Shown here one piece after another: positions 58,624-63,519 of a stretch of 63,519 nucleotides of DNA. Position 1 is the first letter of the stretch, and every line of letters begins with the position of its first letter. The notes below the pieces were generated by a model. That model was not told where the DNA came from. It made no database searches and saw only the letters and a program-made list of their open reading frames with translations. Origin of the DNA: a virus; the IMG/VR virus record IMGVR_UViG_3300022602_003808, positions 1-63,519 of that record, one strand, 5' to 3'. The position numbers and the translations under genes are program-made.

Positions 58624-59565
58624 ATGAGCCAAGACATTTCTACAATTCTTAAAGAGGCAACAAAAGACCTCTTATCCGAGGAATCACTAAAAGCAGTTTC
58701 TGAAGCTGTTCAAGTAAAAGTTGACCTCGCTGTTGAAGCCGCTTTAGTTCAACAAGACGAAGAATACTCTTCAAAACTTGAAAAAGTTTTAGAAGCTATT
58801 GATGCTGATCACACAACAAAGCTTACAAAGATTGTCTCTCGTATTGATGAAGTACACGCTTCACAATTCCAGAAAGCACTGAACAAGATCGACGAAGATC
58901 ATTCAGCAAAGCTAAAGAAACTTGTTGGCTTGTATGAAAACGCTCTTAAGGGCGGTGCAGATTCATTTAAGAATTCTGTTGTTGACAATGTATCTTCTTA
59001 TCTCGAACTTTATCTTGATAAAACAATTCCTACAGAGCAAATTGCTGAAGCTACACAAAACACTCGTAACACAAAGATCATTGATGAGATTAAGCGTTTA
59101 GTAAGCTTAGACGAAACATTTGTTAATGAAAGTGTAAAAGAAGCTTTAGTTGACGGAAAGAAACAAATTGATGAAGCTAATGCTCGTGCAGCTCAGGTAG
59201 CAAAGAACGCTCAGCTGTTAAATGAAAAAGTTGAAAAGCTAGAAACTAATCTTTTATTAGAAAGAAAAGTTGCAGCCCTTCCAGCTAATAAAAAATCATA
59301 TGTACAGCGTGTTTTAGCAGAAAAGAGCGCACAATATATTAACGAAAACTTTAACTACGTACTTGAAATGTATGACAAGAGAGAAGAAGAAAATCTTCAA
59401 ACTCTTAAAGAATCCACAAAGCCGAAATCTCAAGGTGTTGATATTATTACAGAATCCAAAGAAGTAAGAAACACAACAAAGTCTTTTAGCACTGCGGATG
59501 AAGATGGCGGTGAGCAGTTCGTAGCTGAGTCTTACGTATCATTACTTAAAAATAGACTTGCTTAA
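58624..59565 (+). CDS. 22: Prohead scaffold protein gp22
   Basis: A 313-residue, highly charged, helical protein in the gp22 position between protease and capsid. It begins SQDISTILKEATKDLLSEE with L-x-E sites. A near-15-residue repeat unit, ending ID-x-x-H and followed by x-x-(K/Q)-(L/F)-x-K, occurs three to four times over about residues 46-98 (e.g. KLEKVLEAIDADH, KLTKIVSRIDEVH, QFQKALNKIDEDH). This suggests a rod or coiled coil. It guides capsid assembly and is then digested by gp21. Confidence 0.88.
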   Translation: MSQDISTILKEATKDLLSEESLKAVSEAVQVKVDLAVEAALVQQDEEYSSKLEKVLEAIDADHTTKLTKIVSRIDEVHASQFQKALNKIDEDHSAKLKKLVGLYENALKGGADSFKNSVVDNVSSYLELYLDKTIPTEQIAEATQNTRNTKIIDEIKRLVSLDETFVNESVKEALVDGKKQIDEANARAAQVAKNAQLLNEKVEKLETNLLLERKVAALPANKKSYVQRVLAEKSAQYINENFNYVLEMYDKREEENLQTLKESTKPKSQGVDIITESKEVRNTTKSFSTADEDGGEQFVAESYVSLLKNRLA

Positions 59566-59588
59566 TAAATAAATCAGATTTTTATCCA

Positions 59589-59614
59589 AAAGCCCGAGAA
59601 ATCGGGCTTTTTTT
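59589..59614 (+). terminator. Rho-independent terminator between gp22 and gp23
   Basis: AAAGCCCGA-gaaa-TCGGGCTTT (59589-59610) with a GAAA tetraloop, followed by a run to seven T. It would end the portal-protease-scaffold transcript and insulate the strongly expressed capsid gene, which then needs its own promoter. Confidence 0.9.
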
Positions 59615-59617
59615 GTG

Positions 59618-59684
59618 TAAGTATATCTACACGTTGAAGTTCTGTTCAGAACTTGAGATATTGTTAGTTAAAAAATTATAAGTT
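59618..59684 (+). promoter_or_regulatory. Capsid gene leader: TAAGTATA box and 5' hairpin
   Basis: TAAGTATA at 59618-59625 lies directly after the terminator, 60 bp before the gp23 ATG, and is a late-promoter-like box (compare T4 TATAAATA). Downstream, AAGTTCT-gttc-AGAACTT (59637-59654) would form a hairpin near the 5' end of the mRNA, perhaps stabilising it. No Shine-Dalgarno is obvious before the ATG (aaaaaattataagtt). Confidence 0.5.
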
Positions 59685-61112
59685 ATGCAAAAAACAATTA
59701 AACCTTCACAATCATACATCGACCGTGATCGCGCAAGCCAACTTTTAAAGAAGTGGGCACCATTGCTCGAGCACGCTGATGAAGCAACTCCAGCTATCAA
59801 AGATGATCACACAAAGTTAAACACCGCTATTCTTCTTGAAAATCAAGAAAAGTGGTGCTTTGAAGCTACCAATTCCGCTGCAACAGGTGGCGTATTCGGT
59901 ACAACAACTCCAGGCGCTGCTGGTAACGGCCGCTCGAGCGACTTCTATGCTTCAGGTGATGCTCGTCTACCAAAGATCCTCATCCCGATGATCCGCCGTA
60001 CTTTCCCAGAACTGATCACAAACGAAATCGTTGGTGTTCAGCCTATGAGTGGTCCAGTTGGTCTCGCTTTTGCTCTTCGTTATAAATACGAGGGTACGTC
60101 ATTGGGATCAAATGCTATTGATAACGGACCTTCAAACGCTAACTCAGCTCCAAGCTATTGGGGTAATTCGGGTTACACGAATGAAGTAGGTTGGAACAAC
60201 CTCAATACAGCTTACACCGGTGCTTCTTCAAACTGGTTAGGCGGTAATGGTGACTTCCAGGTTCCAGTACAAGATCAAGGTATTGCTCAACTCTTAGGAA
60301 GCTTTGAATTAACTTCAAACATTCCTCAGATGGTAGTAAGCTTTGAAAAGACAGCTGTTGAAGCTGGTACACGTCGTTTAGCAGCTCGTTGGTCCGTTGA
60401 ACTTGAGCAAGATCTCAAGAATATGAACGGTATCGACATCGACAATGAATTAACGAACGCTATGTCGTACGAAATTCAGGCTGAAATCGACCGTGAAATG
60501 GTAATCCGTATGTGCCAAACAGCACTCAATGCTGGTGTTGGTCAGGGTTATTCATTCTGGAATGCAGCTTCTGCTGATGGCCGTTGGTTAGGTGAACGTA
60601 ACCGTGACTTCTATGCACGTGTTATCGTTGAAGCTAACCGCGTTGCTATTCGTAACCGTCGTGGTGCAGCTAACTTCATCATTGCAACACCTCGTGTTTG
60701 CGCAATGTTTGAAATGCTTCCTGAGTTCCAATGGTTCTCAGTTAACGGTAATGTAAACACACAACCAGTTGGTATTGCTAAAGTTGGTACTGTCGGTGGT
60801 CGTTTCACGATCTACCGTGATACACGTACAGAAGCTCAATATCAGACAGGTCTTCGTGCTTCAGCTCTTGAATATGCTCTATTAGGCTATAAGGGTGCTG
60901 AATACTATGACACTGGTATCGTTTACTGCCCATACATTCCTGTATTAGTACAACGTACAGTTGGTCCTAACGATTTTGCTCCTCGTGTTGGTTTAATGAC
61001 CCGTTATGGCGTTATTGACCATATCTTTGGTGCAGCTCTTTATTACCACCTCATTATCGTTTCCGGCCTCGGTCAGGCATTCGTTCCTGGTACCGCTGCT
61101 CAAATGCTGTAA
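59685..61112 (+). CDS. 23: Major capsid protein gp23
   Basis: A 475-residue major capsid protein of the T4 family. RLPKILIPMIRRTFPELITNEIVGVQPMSGPVGLAFALRYKY (in pieces) is the conserved gp23 region; VEAGTRRLAARWSVELEQDL, YEIQAEIDREMVIRM and NFIIATPRVCAMFEMLPEF follow. APLLEHADEATP near residue 25 contains LLE, a possible gp21 cut site. It is flanked by terminators on both sides. Confidence 0.97.
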   Translation: MQKTIKPSQSYIDRDRASQLLKKWAPLLEHADEATPAIKDDHTKLNTAILLENQEKWCFEATNSAATGGVFGTTTPGAAGNGRSSDFYASGDARLPKILIPMIRRTFPELITNEIVGVQPMSGPVGLAFALRYKYEGTSLGSNAIDNGPSNANSAPSYWGNSGYTNEVGWNNLNTAYTGASSNWLGGNGDFQVPVQDQGIAQLLGSFELTSNIPQMVVSFEKTAVEAGTRRLAARWSVELEQDLKNMNGIDIDNELTNAMSYEIQAEIDREMVIRMCQTALNAGVGQGYSFWNAASADGRWLGERNRDFYARVIVEANRVAIRNRRGAANFIIATPRVCAMFEMLPEFQWFSVNGNVNTQPVGIAKVGTVGGRFTIYRDTRTEAQYQTGLRASALEYALLGYKGAEYYDTGIVYCPYIPVLVQRTVGPNDFAPRVGLMTRYGVIDHIFGAALYYHLIIVSGLGQAFVPGTAAQML

Positions 61113-61145
61113 TAAGCATTTATACGGTAAAACGTTTAAAGCAAA

Positions 61146-61174
61146 GAACCCGCCTAGCAATAGGCGGGTTTCTT
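61146..61174 (+). terminator. Rho-independent terminator after gp23
   Basis: AACCCGCCTA-gcaa-TAGGCGGGTT is a 10-bp GC-rich stem with a GCAA tetraloop followed by TCTTATT. The U-tract is short, but the hairpin is strong and lies between the convergent capsid and DUF-type genes, so it could serve both strands. Confidence 0.8.
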
Positions 61175-61197
61175 ATTGGTTAAAATAAATTAAAAAC

Positions 61198-61542
61198 TTA
61201 TTCGTGACAGTTCCACTTACGTAGAGCTAGTGCTTTACGAGTAGGTTTACCGTTTGGTTTCTTCATTGGACCTTTTACACCAGACATTCTAGCACAAAAG
61301 CTCTTACGACGTTTAGCTGCTTTGCTGCCTGGTTTTAGTTTACTTGGCTTAGTAGTAACAGCCATAGATAAATGAGAGCCTGGGTGCTGTCTACGATAAC
61401 TTGCGATACCCTTACGGTTAAGACCCCCAGAAGGGGATTTCCCGGCTTTCTTTTGCCAGGTAGGTGCGTGACCCTCTACTGGAAAGGTATCCGTAAACTC
61501 TTTTAATAGTTCATTTACTTTTGTATCAAACGTGTTAAACAT
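61198..61542 (-). CDS. Small basic protein (DUF6321-like), capsid-targeting-like N-terminus
   Basis: A 114-residue protein with strongly basic C-terminal 80 residues. RRKSFCARMSGVKGP (about 84-98) and ALALRKWNC at the end resemble DUF6321, as I recall it. GLNRKGIASYRRQHPGSHL precedes it. The N-terminus MFNTFDTKVNELLKEF fits the amphipathic, L-x-E-bearing leader seen on other small proteins here. TAAATAAT lies 4 bp upstream of the ATG. A DNA-binding internal head protein is plausible. Confidence 0.6.
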   Translation of the reverse strand: MFNTFDTKVNELLKEFTDTFPVEGHAPTWQKKAGKSPSGGLNRKGIASYRRQHPGSHLSMAVTTKPSKLKPGSKAAKRRKSFCARMSGVKGPMKKPNGKPTRKALALRKWNCHE

Positions 61543-61577
61543 ATATATTATTTAGTTTTTAAAGTAAATATATACAG

Positions 61578-62357
61578 ATGAGTAAGAAAAAACGCCTGCA
61601 AAAACAGAAGTTAGCTCAACAAAGCCAAGACAATACACCTGCTACTAAAGACAAAAGTCTTTTAGTACATCAGGCCGATAAATTAGAAAGACCGGTACAG
61701 ATACGACAAAGGCCGGATTTAACAAACAGGCAAAAAGAATTTCTTAAATTAGCATTAGATAACCATACCAAGATTGTTTTTATTACTGGACCTTCTGGTA
61801 GTAGTAAAAGCTTTCTAGCAACATTGGTTGCTTTGGAATTATTAAACCTAAAAAAGGTTTCTGACCTAATATATATACGCAGTATAGTTGAGAGTTCAGA
61901 TAATAAAATGGGATATCTCCCGGGAGATGCTAATGAAAAATTAACTCCCTATCTTGAACCGTTAATGGAGAAGCTTGACGAATTACTCTATAAAGCAGAT
62001 ATCAACACATTAATGAAAGAAGGACGTATAGACGGTAAACCAACAGGTTATCTTCGCGGTCTTTCCTGGAACGCTAAAGCAATTATTATGGACGAAGCTC
62101 AAAACAGTACGTTTAGAGAGCTAACTACATTATTAACCCGTGTAGGTCAGTTCAGTAAACTGTTTATTTGCGGAGACCCAATGCAATCTGATATTAACGG
62201 TAAATCAGGATTTGAAAAAATGTGTAACGTTTTTAACGATGCTGAAAGCCGCGATAAAGGTATCCACGTCTTTACATTAACTGAAGCAGATATTGTACGT
62301 AGTGAAATCGTGCGTTATATTGTAAAAAAATTAGAATTGTATAATAAAAAAGCTTAA
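61578..62357 (+). CDS. phoH: PhoH-like ATPase
   Basis: A 259-residue PhoH-family P-loop protein: FITGPSGSSKSFLAT (about 68-82), KMGYLPGDANEKLTPYLEPL (about 110-129), AIIMDEAQNST (about 167-177, Walker B) and LFICGDPMQSDI (about 194-205). The N-terminal 40 residues are Gln/Lys-rich. PhoH is common in marine phages; proposed roles are in RNA or phosphate-stress metabolism, not settled. TAAATATA lies 5 bp before the ATG. Confidence 0.92.
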   Translation: MSKKKRLQKQKLAQQSQDNTPATKDKSLLVHQADKLERPVQIRQRPDLTNRQKEFLKLALDNHTKIVFITGPSGSSKSFLATLVALELLNLKKVSDLIYIRSIVESSDNKMGYLPGDANEKLTPYLEPLMEKLDELLYKADINTLMKEGRIDGKPTGYLRGLSWNAKAIIMDEAQNSTFRELTTLLTRVGQFSKLFICGDPMQSDINGKSGFEKMCNVFNDAESRDKGIHVFTLTEADIVRSEIVRYIVKKLELYNKKA

Positions 62358-62465
62358 CTTTTATAAACCCGTGATTTACCGGGCGAATAAAAAATAAAAT
62401 TTTTTTATAGATAAAAAAATAAAAACAGTTACAATGTGTAAATAATATTCCCTGTAACTAGAACT

Positions 62466-63437
62466 ATGATATTCGACGAACAAATCTCTCGCAAACCTAA
62501 TCACTATCCTTGGACAGAGGAATTTATCGAATCTATGCATAACGGATTCTGGACTCATAAAGAGTTTAGTTTTAAATCGGATGTGCAGCAGTTTAAAGTT
62601 AAACTCAATGACCAGGAAAGGGAAATTATAATCCGTACTTTATCCGCTATCGGTCAAATTGAGGTAGCTGTAAAAACGTTCTGGGCTAAGCTCGGTGAAA
62701 ACTTGCCACACCCATCCTTACAGGATCTTGGTTATGTAATGGCTAATACAGAGGTAATTCATAACAATGCTTATGAAAGACTACTCACTGTACTTGGTCT
62801 TGAAGACGTTTTTGAAGAGAATCTTAAACTAGAATGGATACAGGGCCGTGTAAAGTATCTTAAGAAGTACACACACCGTTACTATAAAGACTCAAAGAAG
62901 CAGTATCTCTATGCTCTTATACTCTTCACTCTATTTGTAGAGAATGTTTCTTTAATGAGCCAGTTCTATGTTATTAACTGGTTTGCGCGTAATAAGAACG
63001 TACTCAAAGATACTGATCAACAGGTTAAATACACTCGCAACGAAGAGCATATTCACGCTCTAGTGGGTATGAAAGTTATTAATACTATCAGAGAAGAATA
63101 TCCAGAACTCTTTGACGATGAACTTACAGAAAGAATCCTTGCTGAAGCTAAAGAAGCATACGAAAGTGAAGCAAAAATTATTGATTGGATGGTTAATGGT
63201 AATAATGCAGACGGATTAACTGCAGCTCACCTTAAAGAGTTTGTAAAAGACCGTATTAATGAATCTCTTAGAGGTATTGGTTTCCCAGAGGTATATGAAA
63301 CGGATTCTAAGCTTCTCAAAGATACTTACTGGTTTAACGAAGAATTACTCGGTAACAATATGGTCGACTTTTTTTCGTCCAGGCCCGTTGAATACTCTAA
63401 AAAGTCACAAAGCTTTTCAGAAGACGATTTATTTTAA
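62466..63437 (+). CDS. nrdB: Ribonucleotide reductase small (beta) subunit
   Basis: A 323-residue class I NrdB. The diiron and radical site is visible: NTEVIHNNAYERLL (Glu, His at +3 and Tyr at +7, matching E. coli E115, H118, Y122), an earlier TLSAIGQIEVAVKTFW, and NEEHIHALVGM (Glu and His) later. NVSLMSQFYVINW lies between. It forms the tyrosyl-radical cofactor for dNTP supply. The 108-bp upstream gap has AT-rich runs and a 7-bp stem (AGTTACA / TGTAACT) that may regulate it. nrdA starts 26 bp downstream. Confidence 0.95.
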   Translation: MIFDEQISRKPNHYPWTEEFIESMHNGFWTHKEFSFKSDVQQFKVKLNDQEREIIIRTLSAIGQIEVAVKTFWAKLGENLPHPSLQDLGYVMANTEVIHNNAYERLLTVLGLEDVFEENLKLEWIQGRVKYLKKYTHRYYKDSKKQYLYALILFTLFVENVSLMSQFYVINWFARNKNVLKDTDQQVKYTRNEEHIHALVGMKVINTIREEYPELFDDELTERILAEAKEAYESEAKIIDWMVNGNNADGLTAAHLKEFVKDRINESLRGIGFPEVYETDSKLLKDTYWFNEELLGNNMVDFFSSRPVEYSKKSQSFSEDDLF

Positions 63438-63463
63438 TAAAAAGTATAGTATAATATATAAAA

Positions 63464-63519
63464 ATGAGTAACAAGAACATTTACTGGTTAAATAGTGATT
63501 CACGCAAATTCCTTGAACG
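63464..63519 (+). CDS. nrdA: Ribonucleotide reductase large (alpha) subunit, N-terminal fragment at window end
   Basis: The first 18 codons read MSNKNIYWLNSDSRKFLE before the window ends. YWLN-DSRKFLE is a conserved opening of class I NrdA proteins, and the gene follows nrdB. It is partial only because the window is cut here. A TATAATATA box precedes the ATG. Confidence 0.8.
   Translation, partial: MSNKNIYWLNSDSRKFLE

Noticed and set aside
1-63519. Photosynthesis genes (psbA, psbD, hli) that would prove a cyanobacterial host
   Set aside because: No frame with such similarity was seen; heme oxygenase alone does not fix the host.

Overview
This window is part of the genome of a T4-like tailed phage (myovirus lineage). 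The T4 core is present and mostly in recognisable blocks. Replication and recombination proteins: sliding clamp gp45, ssDNA-binding gp32, helicase-loader-like gp59, helicase gp41, UvsX, DNA polymerase gp43, gp46, gp47, UvsW, UvsY, primase gp61 and an RNase H/FEN. Late functions: late sigma gp55, head-completion gp4, portal gp20, protease gp21, scaffold gp22 and capsid gp23. PhoH, NrdB and the first codons of NrdA close the window. The style (glycine-rich portal tail, PhoH, collagen-like fibre, many glycosyltransferases, PurN-like enzyme, phage-type QueD/QueE) resembles marine T4-like phages of cyanobacteria or pelagic bacteria. No photosystem gene is visible, so the host cannot be named from this window.

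Layout. 1-6875 (minus): an accessory island with two flavin-dependent halogenase-family proteins, a heme oxygenase, two glycosyltransferases, a sulfotransferase and a complete tmRNA gene. One flank is an intact small gene (6896-7123). The other flank is a frameshifted copy of that gene's 3' end (about 4-145). 6896-33801 (minus): early and replication operons, tightly packed with 4-bp overlaps, containing folE, queF and a dpdA-like gene, plus a four-gene glycosyltransferase cassette between gp46 and gp47. 33842-50306 (mostly plus): ferredoxin, small proteins, queD, queE, primase, queC, a class II amidotransferase, a DUF366-like protein, gp62- and GroES-like proteins, a DinG-like helicase and a gp15-like tail protein. 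50319-63519 (mostly plus): collagen-like fibre, LamG-like protein, portal, a three-gene inverted island, protease, scaffold, capsid, PhoH and ribonucleotide reductase.

How the genes work together. The most coherent system is a 7-deazaguanine DNA-modification pathway spread over both strands. FolE, QueD, QueE and QueC make preQ0; QueF reduces it to preQ1; a DpdA-like transglycosylase would insert it into DNA; and a PurN-fold formyltransferase in the same operon has the features expected of DpdN, the proposed dPreQ1 formyltransferase. The predicted product is therefore a formylated preQ1 base in phage DNA. A separate amidotransferase next to QueC, two homologous P-loop proteins (one in each deazaguanine cluster) and the DUF366-like protein are possible unassigned members. 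The tmRNA carries an alanine-type G3-U70 acceptor stem and a 17-codon tag frame ending in ...ALAA, so the phage appears to bring its own ribosome-rescue RNA. The halogenase/heme oxygenase set and the sugar/sulfate transferases look like cargo for small-molecule or surface chemistry; their substrates cannot be read from sequence.

Limits: all assignments come from reading motifs and gene order by eye. No database search, fold prediction or covariance model was run.
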